A stretch of 64,000 nucleotides of DNA from the NCBI GenBank assembly GCA_903848645.1, contig CAINGU010000020.1:26129-90128 (forward strand). The letters are read 5' to 3'. The notes under the pieces are model-generated. The model did no database searches. It had not been told where the DNA came from and was given only the letters and a program-made list of their open reading frames with translations. Each line of letters begins with the position of its first letter. Position 1 is the stretch's first letter. Below are positions 34,427-44,045 of this stretch, one piece after another. Both the position numbers and the translations under genes were made by a program. The stretch is from an uncultured cyanobacterium. Lineage in GTDB: Bacteria; Cyanobacteriota; Cyanobacteriia; Cyanobacteriales; Nostocaceae.

Positions 34427-34487
34427 CACATAGTAGTTATTTTCCGGGACTACTTGGATCTTAAGTCTTGATCTGATTTATGTTAAT

Positions 34488-34868
34488 TTATTTTTGTTCA
34501 GCATTGTAAGTATAAAATTGATTTAATGCTGCCACTGTTTCAAATTTGTATCCTGGTATCCAAGAATCAAGTTTTATTTCCGTGCGGTAAATACTAAAGA
34601 TCATATAATCTTGCCGGTTAGTTGTGGTAGTAATTAGTTCTTTGATGTGTGGTGTGGCGGATTGAAGCAATTCTTGACAATTAACTTTGATTAATTTTTC
34701 TAGAAAGCTTGGTGTTTTGTGACAGACATCAGCTTCTAAATATGTCGTCAGCTTTTGGACTGCATACTGTTCATATTCTCCCTGATTGGGGTTGGTTTTC
34801 GCCATAATTGCCCCCAGAACAGTAACGCTCGCTGCTCCTACACATATAAGAATAGTCAAAGGTTTCAT
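34488..34868 (-). CDS. DUF4359-like exported protein
   Basis: 126 residues. An N-terminal signal or anchor helix (LTILICVGAASVTVLGAIM) is followed by TNPNQGEYEQYAVQKLTTYL, a Cys pair (DVCHKTP...VNCQEL) and a TRQDY/FSIYRTEIKL strand region. I associate the pattern with DUF4359, a small cyanobacterial family of unknown function. It is likely membrane-anchored or periplasmic with a disulfide. Confidence 0.7.
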   Translation of the reverse strand: MKPLTILICVGAASVTVLGAIMAKTNPNQGEYEQYAVQKLTTYLEADVCHKTPSFLEKLIKVNCQELLQSATPHIKELITTTTNRQDYMIFSIYRTEIKLDSWIPGYKFETVAALNQFYTYNAEQK

Positions 34869-34993
34869 ATTCTAGCCTGATCTGGTATATTTATTAGTCT
34901 TTTAAAGACTACCAAGAAAATTATCTAATTTCTGCTAAAAAAAGCTTGATTATTTTCTGGAGGTAGTGCTATACTTACAGAAGTAAATTGAAT

Positions 34994-35067
34994 GGCGAGC
35001 GTAGCCAAGTGGTTAAGGCAGTGGTTTGTGGTACCACCATTCGTGGGTTCGATCCCCATCGTTCGCC
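34994..35067 (+). tRNA. tRNA-His (anticodon GTG)
   Basis: The acceptor stem GCGAGCG pairs with CGTTCGC, with the extra G at -1 opposite C73, a feature specific to tRNA-His. The anticodon arm GTGGT-TTGTGGT-ACCAC has anticodon GTG at 35028-35030. The T-arm is GTGGGTTCGATCCCCAT. The CCA end is not encoded. Confidence 0.97.
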
Positions 35068-35387
35068 CTGATAAATATGTTCTTGTAGTGATTTGATGAA
35101 TTTTAGATTTGTGACACTGCGATAGTTCACTAAATTTTTGTTAATTCACTAATATATAGCAATTACCATTCAAGTGAGGTACAAGAAGTGAGAATTGAAC
35201 GCAAATAAACGCAGATAATTTTGTACCTTGTTAGATTAGAAACCGCTATATACTGGTTAAAACTATTGAATTTGATAGAATAAATTAGTAATATGATGCC
35301 TGGGGTGTTTTCGTAGCCTTTGCACGCCGTGAAAATATGTTTACATTGTGGTGATAGAATTTTAAACAAGCATTTAACCATATAGAA
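35068..35387. other. 320-bp intergenic region
   Basis: AT-rich DNA between tRNA-His and the SGNH gene. A 72-codon open frame on the minus strand (35163-35381) has no recognisable features and no ribosome binding site, so I leave it out. No repeat family member was recognised. Confidence 0.5.
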
Positions 35388-36548
35388 ATGGCTAATATAC
35401 TAGGATACATCAAAAACAATAAATATTTACGTCGAGCGATATTGGGTATATTTGTTTATATTCTATCGCTGGCAACATCTACAAGCCCTAGTTTTGCTGC
35501 AAAGCAAATTATCTTTCGCTACGGTTTATTTGAAGAATCAGTATCTGTCACTGATTTACACAACTATGCTGATGGAAAAAAAGCATCTTCTAATTTACAA
35601 TCTTTACTCGATTTTTTCAATAGCGAACAACAGAAGAGTTTTCATCAAGCACTACAAGTAAAAATACCGCTTGAGCTTGGAGCTTTAGATAAAGTATTAA
35701 ATACAGAACTAGCTCAAGGAATTTTAGCTACTGTTTCTCAAAGTATAACCCGCAATGATCAAGCTGGAGTGCAAGCAATAGATGCTGCTATTATTCTAGG
35801 AGCTAATTCTCCCACTGGGTTAGGTATCATTAGTTTTCTTGAAGCTTATCCTAGTTCAAGATTAGTTATTAATATTCCAGCAGCATTAGAGATGTCGAAA
35901 AAGTTAAATTTAGTGCCTACGGAGATTCCACCTAAAGATAACTTAAGTTCCACAGCTTTATGGCAACTTGAAGTTCAATATCAGGAATTTGCTACTCAAG
36001 GAAAAAAATTCTCAGCTTGCTTGTTTGGGGATTCCGTTACTGCTGAACTTGGTAATACCTTAAATAAAAATACTTTTAATTTTGCCTTAAATGGTATAAG
36101 TGGAATCTCACTTGTAGAACAACTAAAACTACTGAATGCTCACAATATTAAATGCGAAAAAGCTGTAATTGCCATCGGGGGAAATGATGCTTGGTATGGA
36201 TTGAGCGATGAAATGTTTGCCAAGAAACTGCAAGAATCAATTTCCTTAGCGCAAAGTCTTGGTAGTAAGAAAATATTTCTGATTCCTGCTTTTTACTCAA
36301 CAGTTTTAGCTAGTCAAGATCCCAGTATTTCGGCAACAAATCCTAGAGTAACTCAGATTAATACTGTTATGCAGCAAGTTGCAATTAAAAACAACATTCC
36401 ATTAGCAATGGAACAAGTTAAATCATTAAATCAGAATGAGGCGTTGAAAGATAGTGTAAGCTCAGAAGATGGCGCTCATTTGAATAATGAAGGACTAAAT
36501 ATTTATCGCCAAGCATTATTGAAAATTTTAGGTAATAATGACAGTTAA
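35388..36548 (+). CDS. Secreted DUF1400-SGNH/GDSL hydrolase fusion
   Basis: 386 residues. A signal peptide (AILGIFVYILSLATSTSPSF with cleavage near AFA/AAK at about 38) is followed by a DUF1400 region (about 40-165: IIFRYGLFEESVSVTDLHNY, LQSLLDFFN). In cyanobacteria this normally precedes alpha/beta-hydrolases. Here the C-terminal half is instead an SGNH hydrolase with block I CLFGDSVTAEL (Ser), block III IAIGGNDAWYG (Gly-Asn) and block V SSEDGAHLNNEG (Asp-x-x-His). It is probably an exported esterase or lipase acting on acyl or acetyl esters at the cell surface. Confidence 0.82.
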   Translation: MANILGYIKNNKYLRRAILGIFVYILSLATSTSPSFAAKQIIFRYGLFEESVSVTDLHNYADGKKASSNLQSLLDFFNSEQQKSFHQALQVKIPLELGALDKVLNTELAQGILATVSQSITRNDQAGVQAIDAAIILGANSPTGLGIISFLEAYPSSRLVINIPAALEMSKKLNLVPTEIPPKDNLSSTALWQLEVQYQEFATQGKKFSACLFGDSVTAELGNTLNKNTFNFALNGISGISLVEQLKLLNAHNIKCEKAVIAIGGNDAWYGLSDEMFAKKLQESISLAQSLGSKKIFLIPAFYSTVLASQDPSISATNPRVTQINTVMQQVAIKNNIPLAMEQVKSLNQNEALKDSVSSEDGAHLNNEGLNIYRQALLKILGNNDS

Positions 36549-36679
36549 CAAGGATTATTAATTGGTTAAAATGTGTAGAATATCACTAAGGAAAAATTAA
36601 TGTAGAGAATAAAAATATAAAATAGCGATAATTATCGAAAATTCTGGTAAAGTAACCAGTTAAATTGGCAGATTTATAT

Positions 36680-38071
36680 ATGAATAACAATGATTTAGCT
36701 TTTACCCCAGCATTAGAGTTAGCACAATTAATCCGTCTGCGGGAAGTGTCACCTCTAGAGTTGGTGGAAGTATATTTAGAAAGAATTGAACGCTTAAATC
36801 CCCAACTGGGAAGTTATTTTACAGTTACGGCAGATTTAGCGGTTGCTGATGCTAAAAACAAAACAGAATTACTGACAACGACTTCAGAATTACCGCCATT
36901 TTTTGGTGTCCCCATTTCTATTAAAGACTTAAATGCGGTTGCAGGTGTTACCTGTACTTACGGAAATCCGGCACTGTTAAATAATATTGCTAATCATGAT
37001 GATGGCGTAGTTACAAGAATTAAACAAGCTGGTTTTATTATTCTTGGTAAAACCGCAACTTCGGAATTAGGTTCTTGTCCTTACAGCGAACCTACGGGAT
37101 TTCCCCCAGCGAGAAACCCTTGGAATTTGGAATATACTCCTGGTGGTTCTAGTGGTGGTGCAGCAGCATCGGTAGCAGCGGGATTAAGTGCGATCTCTCA
37201 AGGTTCAGATGGTGGTGGTTCAGTGCGTGGTCCTGCGGCTTGTTGTGGTGTTATCGGCATCAAACCCGCCAGAGGAAGAGTCTCTAAAGCCCCTGTAGGC
37301 GATCGCTTGGGGGGTATTGCGGTGGATGGTCCCCTTGCCCGCACGGTGGCTGATGCAGCGGCTATGTTAGATGTAATCTCTGGCTATGTCACAGGTGATC
37401 CTTATTGGCTACCAGATCCCCAACCATCATTTCTTGCCGCAACTGAGGTTAAATTAGATAGTCTGAAAATTGCCTTTAGTACCAGTGTTCTGCCCTTTGG
37501 AGAAGCTGACGCTAACTGTAAACAAGGAGTATTAAAAACCGTCGAGTTATTAGCACAATTTGGACATCAAGTTACGGAAAAATACCCAGATTTCAGCAGT
37601 TTAATTGAACCATTTAAAGTAGTTTGGCAAGCTGGAATAGCAGCAGCAGGAATTCCTTCACAAGCTTTGCAACCGTTGAACCAATGGTTATTAGCCAAAA
37701 ACGGTTCTGTGGCTGAATACCTGCAAGCACTTTCCCAAATGCAAATTGTCTCCCGGCAGATTATTGCATTTTTTGATACTGTAGATGTGTTAGTATTGCC
37801 GGTTTATCTCCATTCTCCCATTCGTATAGGTGAATGGGCAAATTTGACTGTAGAAGAGACATTTGCTAAAATTGTCCATTGGGTTGCCCCTTGTCCTGTA
37901 GCAAATGCTACCGGATTGCCGGCGATCGCCCTTCCCGTGGGTTTCGATAGCAATGGTTTACCTATGAGTGTGCAGTTAATTGGTAAACCTGCGGCTGAGT
38001 CTACTTTAATTAGTTTAGCAGCGCAATTAGAAGCCGCTAATCCTTGGATTCAACATCGTCCCGCACTTTAG
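36680..38071 (+). CDS. Amidase signature family hydrolase (GatA-like)
   Basis: 463 residues from ATG 36680; an in-frame TTG at 36665 would add five residues. The Ser-cisSer-Lys triad of the amidase signature family is present: Lys in VPISIKDLNAV, cis-Ser in TPGGSSGGAAASVA and nucleophile Ser in DGGGSVRGPAACCGVIGIKP. GatA proper is somewhat longer and acts with GatB/C on Glu-tRNA-Gln; this protein's shorter C-terminus and lone position suggest a stand-alone amidase, and I do not assign gatA. Substrate unknown. Confidence 0.88.
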   Translation: MNNNDLAFTPALELAQLIRLREVSPLELVEVYLERIERLNPQLGSYFTVTADLAVADAKNKTELLTTTSELPPFFGVPISIKDLNAVAGVTCTYGNPALLNNIANHDDGVVTRIKQAGFIILGKTATSELGSCPYSEPTGFPPARNPWNLEYTPGGSSGGAAASVAAGLSAISQGSDGGGSVRGPAACCGVIGIKPARGRVSKAPVGDRLGGIAVDGPLARTVADAAAMLDVISGYVTGDPYWLPDPQPSFLAATEVKLDSLKIAFSTSVLPFGEADANCKQGVLKTVELLAQFGHQVTEKYPDFSSLIEPFKVVWQAGIAAAGIPSQALQPLNQWLLAKNGSVAEYLQALSQMQIVSRQIIAFFDTVDVLVLPVYLHSPIRIGEWANLTVEETFAKIVHWVAPCPVANATGLPAIALPVGFDSNGLPMSVQLIGKPAAESTLISLAAQLEAANPWIQHRPAL

Positions 38072-38088
38072 TTAGAATCAGGATTTAC

Positions 38089-38233
38089 AAAATGTCTGAA
38101 TCAGGATTTTCAGGATTTAAGGATTTACAGGATAGTTATCCATGAAATAATCTGAAAAACAGAAAGTTTGCAAATATCTCAATATTAAATCCTGTTAATC
38201 CTTTAATCTTAGGTATCCTGATTCAGACATTTT
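38089..38233. repeat. 145-bp inverted-repeat element with 19-bp perfect termini
   Basis: AAAATGTCTGAATCAGGAT at 38089-38107 and ATCCTGATTCAGACATTTT at 38215-38233 are perfect inverted repeats. Inside, AGGATTTAAGGATTTACAGGAT and ATCCTGTTAATCCTTTAATC are imperfectly complementary (each shown in part). It lies between the convergent amidase and the 161-aa gene, overlaps the latter's stop codon by two bases, and could act as a bidirectional terminator. It looks MITE-like. Confidence 0.85.
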
Positions 38234-38717
38234 AATTAGCCAATTTTTCCTGTTCACGAGCATCAACAACTAAAACTAAACAAAGTGCTGCAACTGCTTT
38301 TTCCCATGCTTGTCGCACTTTCACATCTTCCACACCATCAAATAAACCTACCAACCGAGGAACAGCTTGTTCTAACGCTGCGTGGGGTACGGGACGATGT
38401 AATTCAACTAGATGATTGATACTTTCTTGATTGTTAAGAAAACCAACTACCCATTTTGTTGTATGATCTGGACTGTCAGGAACACGCTGAACGCCTAATT
38501 CATTTTTTAGCCAGTCATAAAAAAGTGGTAAATGTTCGGCTAATACTGCACCAGCGGTAGGTAAGGTTTTTTTAAGTAAGTTAATATCTAAACTGTCTAA
38601 TTCTTGTTTTAATGCTGGTGAATTCAGCACCTCATTTAACGGTGTTGAAAGTATTGCTTCTATGTCTGATGCCGAAAAATCTAAATTTTCGGTGAAAGTT
38701 GAAATTAAAGATTTCAT
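38232..38717 (-). CDS. Conserved-looking soluble protein of unknown function
   Basis: 161 residues from ATG 38717 (MKSLISTFTENLDFSASDIE); a GTG at 38726 would add three. The sequence is helical and acidic, with HLPLFYDWLKNELGVQRVPD and HAALEQAVPRLVGLFDGVED, and no membrane segment, Cys pattern or catalytic motif that I can name. It is monocistronic between the inverted repeat and ilvC. Confidence 0.7.
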   Translation of the reverse strand: MKSLISTFTENLDFSASDIEAILSTPLNEVLNSPALKQELDSLDINLLKKTLPTAGAVLAEHLPLFYDWLKNELGVQRVPDSPDHTTKWVVGFLNNQESINHLVELHRPVPHAALEQAVPRLVGLFDGVEDVKVRQAWEKAVAALCLVLVVDAREQEKLAN

Positions 38718-38872
38718 TTTGCCCACTCCAGAGATTATTCCCTAACCTATACAATAATTATAGCAATCAAAGCTCCTACTGTTTGCGCTATTCTTGTTCT
38801 CTGGATCACCTGTGCGCGAAAAAAAAGTATTTGGTAAAAGGTAAAGAATTACCAATTACCAATTACCCAAAA

Positions 38873-39883
<1,011 letters not shown>

Positions 39884-39971
39884 TTATAAAGGCTGTCATG
39901 AAATTGGCAGACTTACGATTGTATCGTAAATTGGTCAGTTGTCAGTTGTATTTTTCTCCTGACTTCTAACT

Positions 39972-39994
39972 GGGCGCAGGCCCTGCGCCCCTAC
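39972..39994 (-). repeat. GTAG-headed palindrome, second family (copy 2)
   Basis: This is the reverse complement of the element at 13120-13142 (GGGCGCAGG / CCCTGCGCCC followed by CTAC). It lies in the divergent promoter region between ilvC and the NADH dehydrogenase gene. Confidence 0.85.
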
Positions 39995-40113
39995 CAAATC
40001 TGCTACTTTTATTTTTTTTTAAGAAGTTCAAGATAAACAGAAATAATTGTGATAATTTTGATACAAATTTGTTAAGAATAGTTACAGCCCTGTAATGGAA
40101 GGAAATATTTTTT

Positions 40114-41472
40114 ATGGTTGATCTAGCTGACAAGAAACCAGTTCATCAAGTTGTGATTATTGGTGGTGGTTTTGGTGGATTGTATGCTGCGAAGTCTATG
40201 GCTAAAGCCAATGTGCAAATCACTCTGATTGATAAACGCAATTTCCATCTCTTTCAACCACTTCTGTACCAAGTCGCTACAGGTGCTTTATCCCCAGCGG
40301 ATATTTCCTCTCCCTTGCGGGCTGTCCTTAGCAAGAGTAAGAATACTAAGGTGCTGTTGGGTGAAGTGAATGATATTGACACTACCGCCCAAAATGTGAT
40401 GGTAGGCGCGGAATCTGTCCCCTACGATACTTTAATTGTGGCTACAGGGGCGAAGCATTCCTATTTTGGTAAGGATAACTGGGAAGAATTTGCACCGGGT
40501 TTAAAGACTGTAGAAGATGCCATTGAGATGCGTCGGCGGATATTTTCAGCATTTGAAGCCGCTGAAAAGGAAAGTGATCCGGTAAAACGCCAAGCTTTGT
40601 TAACTTTTGTAATTGTGGGTGGTGGTCCAACTGGGGTAGAATTGGCGGGAGCGATCGCTGAATTGGCAACTAAAACCCTAACAGAAGATTTCCGCAACAT
40701 TGACACCTCAGAAACCAGAGTTTTATTGTTAGAAGGTTTAGACCGGATTCTTCCACCCTTTGCACCGGAATTATCGCAGACAGCGGAAGCATCTTTAAAG
40801 GCTTTGGGTGTAGATGTGCAAACCAAAACCTTAGTTACACATATTGAAAATGATATTGTCACGATTAAGCAAGGTGATGATGTTAAAGAAATTGCTGCAA
40901 AAACCGTGTTGTGGGCTGCGGGTGTAAAAGCCTCACCAATGGGGAAAGTTTTGACAGATAAGACAGGAGTTGAGAGCGATCGCGCTGGTCGTGTTATCGT
41001 TGAACCAGACCTAAGTATTAAAGGATTTCCCAACATTTTCGTAGTTGGTGACTTAGCAAATTTCGCCCATCAAAATGATAAACCCTTACCGGGAGTTGCA
41101 CCAGTCGCCATGCAAGAAGGCGAATATGTGGCTAAACTCATTCAAAAACGCCTGAAAGGTGAAACATTACCCCAATTCAAATATGTGGATAGAGGTAGTT
41201 TAGCAATGATTGGGCAACACGCCGCAGTTGTTGATTTAGGATTTATCAAACTTAGAGGTTTCTTTGCGTGGTTTGTGTGGTTATTTATTCATATCTACTT
41301 CCTCATTGAATTTGATAATAAGTTAGTTGTGATGATTCAATGGTTGTGGAGTTATTTTACCCGCAATCGTGGCGCGAGATTAATTACAGGTAAGGAAGTT
41401 ATTGCACCTGTACCAATTGTAAATAGTGATAGTCACACGCCAGTTATCACAAAAAAGCCGTTGAATGTGTAG
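40114..41472 (+). CDS. Type II NAD(P)H:quinone dehydrogenase (NDH-2)
   Basis: 452 residues. Two dinucleotide-binding motifs are present: FAD at QVVIIGGGFGGLYAAKSM and NAD(P)H at FVIVGGGPTGVELAGAIAEL. NIFVVGDLANFAHQ is the second FAD contact. The C-terminal ~70 residues contain LRGFFAWFVWLFIHIYFLIE, an amphipathic or membrane-associating helix as in NDH-2. It oxidises NAD(P)H and reduces quinone without pumping protons, on the thylakoid or plasma membrane. The gene has its own promoter, divergent from ilvC. Confidence 0.93.
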   Translation: MVDLADKKPVHQVVIIGGGFGGLYAAKSMAKANVQITLIDKRNFHLFQPLLYQVATGALSPADISSPLRAVLSKSKNTKVLLGEVNDIDTTAQNVMVGAESVPYDTLIVATGAKHSYFGKDNWEEFAPGLKTVEDAIEMRRRIFSAFEAAEKESDPVKRQALLTFVIVGGGPTGVELAGAIAELATKTLTEDFRNIDTSETRVLLLEGLDRILPPFAPELSQTAEASLKALGVDVQTKTLVTHIENDIVTIKQGDDVKEIAAKTVLWAAGVKASPMGKVLTDKTGVESDRAGRVIVEPDLSIKGFPNIFVVGDLANFAHQNDKPLPGVAPVAMQEGEYVAKLIQKRLKGETLPQFKYVDRGSLAMIGQHAAVVDLGFIKLRGFFAWFVWLFIHIYFLIEFDNKLVVMIQWLWSYFTRNRGARLITGKEVIAPVPIVNSDSHTPVITKKPLNV

Positions 41473-41480
41473 TTTTATAA

Positions 41481-41499
41481 AGTGGGTTATTAACCCACT
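41481..41499 (+). terminator. Perfect palindrome after the NDH-2 gene
   Basis: AGTGGGTTA and TAACCCACT are separated by a single T, 9 bp after the stop codon. It is a hairpin-forming element common in cyanobacterial intergenic DNA and may act as a terminator or 3'-end stabiliser. No T-run follows. Confidence 0.6.
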
Positions 41500-41651
41500 A
41501 TCCCGATTTAGATGTAATCTCTAATTGGAAAGGAATGCGGGCTTATGGGAATACGCCCGTAAATTTTACCAATAATGATATTGTAGTATCTAAATTCTGA
41601 TATACTATAATCAGTAAGAGTTTTTACTATTTGACTTATTGGATTAAAAAT

Positions 41652-42323
41652 ATGTCCAGCACAATCTTAAAAGCTAAAGATATAGAAAATGCAAAACACA
41701 TAATTGCTAACGATTTGGAAGAAACTATCAGATTTTTGAATCGTTGTGGTGGATTTAGTCATAAAAATGATGAAGAAAAGAATAAATTTGATGAATATAT
41801 TAAAATTGCTCAAGGAAAAGGCAAATCTCTTGTAGAACTCAAGCAAGATTTATTATTAGGAAAGAAGAAATTTCAAAAAGCAATGCAAATGTTGTTAGAA
41901 ATCTTCGGAAGCAATGAATCACGAAATTTTTTTGAAAGGAATATCCGAGCATTAAATTTACTGACAGAATCTGTTATTGAATGTTGGGATTTTTATTCAT
42001 CAGATACACAAGAGTTTTTAAGAAAATTTGCCTTGGATGCTGCTGAATTTAATAGAGTGATAAATGTTGCTTCGTCTGCGGAAATTAACAGTTCTACCGC
42101 AGTTGAAGAATGGAAAATCATTGAAGAAGTAGCCAAACAACATGAAAAAGCAGTACAGAGATTTATCAACTCTGTCACAGGACCAATAGACTGGAAAAAT
42201 TGTGAAACGGATTTAGGAAGAAAACTTTTTAAAATTAAAGAAAAAATAATTCTGTCTGGAGAACCCCTTTTAACTTCAGCAGAATTTGATCAATATCTTG
42301 AAGAACAAACAGACAATAACTAA
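41652..42323 (+). CDS. Uncharacterised 223-aa partner of the PIN-domain gene
   Basis: 223 residues from ATG 41652; an upstream TTG at 41631 is possible but less likely. It is helical and charged, with DLEETIRFLNRCGGFSHKND, LEIFGSNESRNFFERNIRAL and EEWKIIEEVAKQHEKAVQRF. I recognise no family or DNA-binding motif. Its stop is 17 bp before the GTG of the PIN gene, so the two form a bicistron. The position fits an antitoxin or a regulatory partner, but at 223 residues it is far larger than the VapB-type antitoxins that usually precede PIN toxins. Confidence 0.75.
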   Translation: MSSTILKAKDIENAKHIIANDLEETIRFLNRCGGFSHKNDEEKNKFDEYIKIAQGKGKSLVELKQDLLLGKKKFQKAMQMLLEIFGSNESRNFFERNIRALNLLTESVIECWDFYSSDTQEFLRKFALDAAEFNRVINVASSAEINSSTAVEEWKIIEEVAKQHEKAVQRFINSVTGPIDWKNCETDLGRKLFKIKEKIILSGEPLLTSAEFDQYLEEQTDNN

Positions 42324-42340
42324 ATAAACAATTTAATCGG

Positions 42341-42757
42341 GTGAAAAGAACTTATATAGATTCCTGCGTATTAATAGCAGCAGCAACATTAGATAATAGT
42401 GATCCAATCTGCCAAGAAGCTTTAAAAGTTTTAGGTAGTGCGGAACGCTATTTTATTTCTAGTTATTATGTAAAATTTGAAGTATTACCTCATGCTATCA
42501 GAAATAAAAGAAAACTAGAAGCAGAGTTTTATGAAACATTTTTTGATAGTGTACAAGAATGGGTAGAACCTAATCAAAAATTATTAGAATGTGCGTATAA
42601 CGAAATTATTACAAATAATAATGGATTGAGTGGAATTGATGCAATTCATGTTGCTGCTGCGTTGCTAGGAAAAGCAGATGAGTTAATTACCGCCGAAAAA
42701 AAAGAAAAGCCAATTTGTCAAGTTAAATCAATTAAAGTGATTACATTGAGAAAATAA
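42341..42757 (+). CDS. PIN-domain ribonuclease (VapC-like)
   Basis: 138 residues, GTG start. The acidic PIN triad/tetrad is visible: Asp in TYIDSCVLIAAA, Glu in KFEVLPHAIRNK, Asp in LSGIDAIHVAAALLGKADEL, and a last acidic residue in LITAEKKEKP. PIN toxins cleave RNA (often tRNA or rRNA) with Mg2+. Family length is about 130-140. It is linked to the unrecognised 223-aa gene upstream, with which it probably forms a toxin-antitoxin-like pair. Confidence 0.88.
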   Translation: MKRTYIDSCVLIAAATLDNSDPICQEALKVLGSAERYFISSYYVKFEVLPHAIRNKRKLEAEFYETFFDSVQEWVEPNQKLLECAYNEIITNNNGLSGIDAIHVAAALLGKADELITAEKKEKPICQVKSIKVITLRK

Positions 42758-42820
42758 TTGATTGTTATAGTAAGTGGTTTAAAGATTAAAATAAAAATGT
42801 AGAATTAGGAGATTTTGGTA

Positions 42821-43105
42821 ATGGCTTTAACAATTTTAGATGAACAATTAGAAAGTATCCAGCTTTCGGCTGAGGTTCAGGAAAAGGCTTTACAAAAAGC
42901 TAAAGAAGGTTATGTAATGACATTATTAGAGGTAGGAGAAATTAGCAGTGGCAGGGCGGGGAAAATTCTTGGTGTTCCTCGTTTAGCGGTAATAGAAATG
43001 ATGAAAAAATGGGGTATTTCTCTTTTTGATGATTCTCAAAATCTGGAGGAATTACGTCAAGAAGTGGAACAGGCAGAGTTAATTTTAAATCAGCAGATTT
43101 CTTAA
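42821..43105 (+). CDS. UPF0175-family antitoxin-like protein
   Basis: 94 residues from ATG 42821, with AGGAG seven bases or so upstream. The helical bundle/HTH region YVMTLLEVGEISSGRAGKIL and VPRLAVIEMMKKWGISLFDD (split) matches UPF0175, a family usually paired with DUF3368 PIN-like toxins. The last codon is followed at once by the ATG of a DUF3368-like fragment. It is apparently intact, although its toxin is not. Confidence 0.85.
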   Translation: MALTILDEQLESIQLSAEVQEKALQKAKEGYVMTLLEVGEISSGRAGKILGVPRLAVIEMMKKWGISLFDDSQNLEELRQEVEQAELILNQQIS

Positions 43106-43228
43106 ATGATTATTGTTTCTGATACTACGCCAATTAGCGAGTTAGTAAGAGTTATTAAACCCACATTCTGCACTTTATTTATAATCTGCGAATATTGCAT
43201 TTCTAAACTGAATCATCTTGCGACATAA
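43106..43228 (+). pseudogene. Truncated DUF3368-type toxin (first ~16 codons only)
   Basis: The frame ATG-ATT-ATT-GTT-TCT-GAT starts at the base after the UPF0175 stop codon and encodes MIIVSDTTPISELVRVIKP, the canonical N-terminus of DUF3368 proteins with the first PIN-like Asp. It then diverges into 22 unrelated residues and stops at 43228; full-length family members have roughly 150-160 residues. The rest of the toxin is gone, presumably by deletion, with the Uma2 gene next. Confidence 0.75.
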
Positions 43229-43263
43229 TAGAAATAGAAATTCTATCTTTAGGATTGTTAAGA

Positions 43264-43989
43264 ATGTATCAAACAGATCCGCCACTTTCCCCTAAAGAAA
43301 CATTACCGACAATGTATGATCTTCCTAGCGAAGACCCGGAGGAACCTGGTTTGCCAGATCAATTTCATTTATTCCAACCACAATTATTAGCAGAAACATT
43401 CCGTCCCCCTAACTATCCTAGCGACCAAATATTTACAGTTAGTGACATGAATCTTTATTATGATTCTCGTCACCCACAGTGGTATAAACGCCCAGATTGG
43501 TTTGCCGTTTTAGGTGTTCCTTCTCTTTATAACAAAAGAGATTTGCGGTTAAGTTATGTAGTTTGGCAAGAAGCAGTTAATCCTTATATTGTTGTTGAAT
43601 TACTCTCACCGGGAACAGAAAAAGAAGACTTAGGACAAACATTAAGAGATGTCGAAAAACCTCCTGGTAAATGGGAAGTTTACGAACAAATTTTAAGAGT
43701 CCCCTATTACGCCATCTTTGATCGTTATAAATCTGAATTTAGAATGTTTCAGTTAACGGGCGCTCGTTATGCTGAAGTAAATTTATCAGATTTTCGGTTT
43801 TGGATTCCCGAAATAGAATTAGGTTTAGGAGTGTGGCAAGGAAGTTATAAAACCGTCGAAATGCCTTGGTTACGTTGGTATGACAAAGACGGTAATTGGA
43901 TATTAACCAGCACAGAACAAGAAAGACAAAAAACCGAAAGATTAATTGCCCAACTTCGTGCGCTTGGTGTTGAACCTGATTTAGAATAA
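43264..43989 (+). CDS. Uma2-family (DUF820) restriction-endonuclease-like protein
   Basis: 241 residues from ATG 43264; a TTG at 43255 is the alternative. The PD-(D/E)xK-like core of Uma2 is visible: QIFTVSDMNLYYDSRHPQWY, RPDWFAVLGVP, NPYIVVELLSPGTEKEDLG and YYAIFDRYKSEFRMFQL. Uma2 genes are highly expanded in filamentous cyanobacteria, and their biological role is unsettled. The C-terminal tail ERQKTERLIAQLRALGVEPD is the family's usual coiled-coil end. Confidence 0.9.
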   Translation: MYQTDPPLSPKETLPTMYDLPSEDPEEPGLPDQFHLFQPQLLAETFRPPNYPSDQIFTVSDMNLYYDSRHPQWYKRPDWFAVLGVPSLYNKRDLRLSYVVWQEAVNPYIVVELLSPGTEKEDLGQTLRDVEKPPGKWEVYEQILRVPYYAIFDRYKSEFRMFQLTGARYAEVNLSDFRFWIPEIELGLGVWQGSYKTVEMPWLRWYDKDGNWILTSTEQERQKTERLIAQLRALGVEPDLE

Positions 43990-44010
43990 ATACAATCTCT
44001 CATCCTCTTT

Positions 44011-44039
44011 CTCGTTCCCAGTCTGAGACTAGGAACGAG
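44011..44039. terminator. Long hairpin between convergent genes
   Basis: CTCGTTCC at 44011-44018 pairs with GGAACGAG at 44032-44039, and the interior CAGTCTGAGACTAG extends the stem. It lies between the convergent Uma2 and RND genes and could terminate both. The sequence is a recurrent cyanobacterial palindrome. Confidence 0.75.
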
Positions 44040-44045
44040 GGAATA

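Noticed and set aside
35163..35381. 72-codon open frame before the SGNH gene
   Set aside because: Low-quality composition, no ribosome binding site, and it overlaps the presumed promoter of the next gene.
36680..38071. gatA of the Glu-tRNA(Gln) amidotransferase
   Set aside because: Only the general amidase signature is seen, and no gatB/gatC context supports the specific name.
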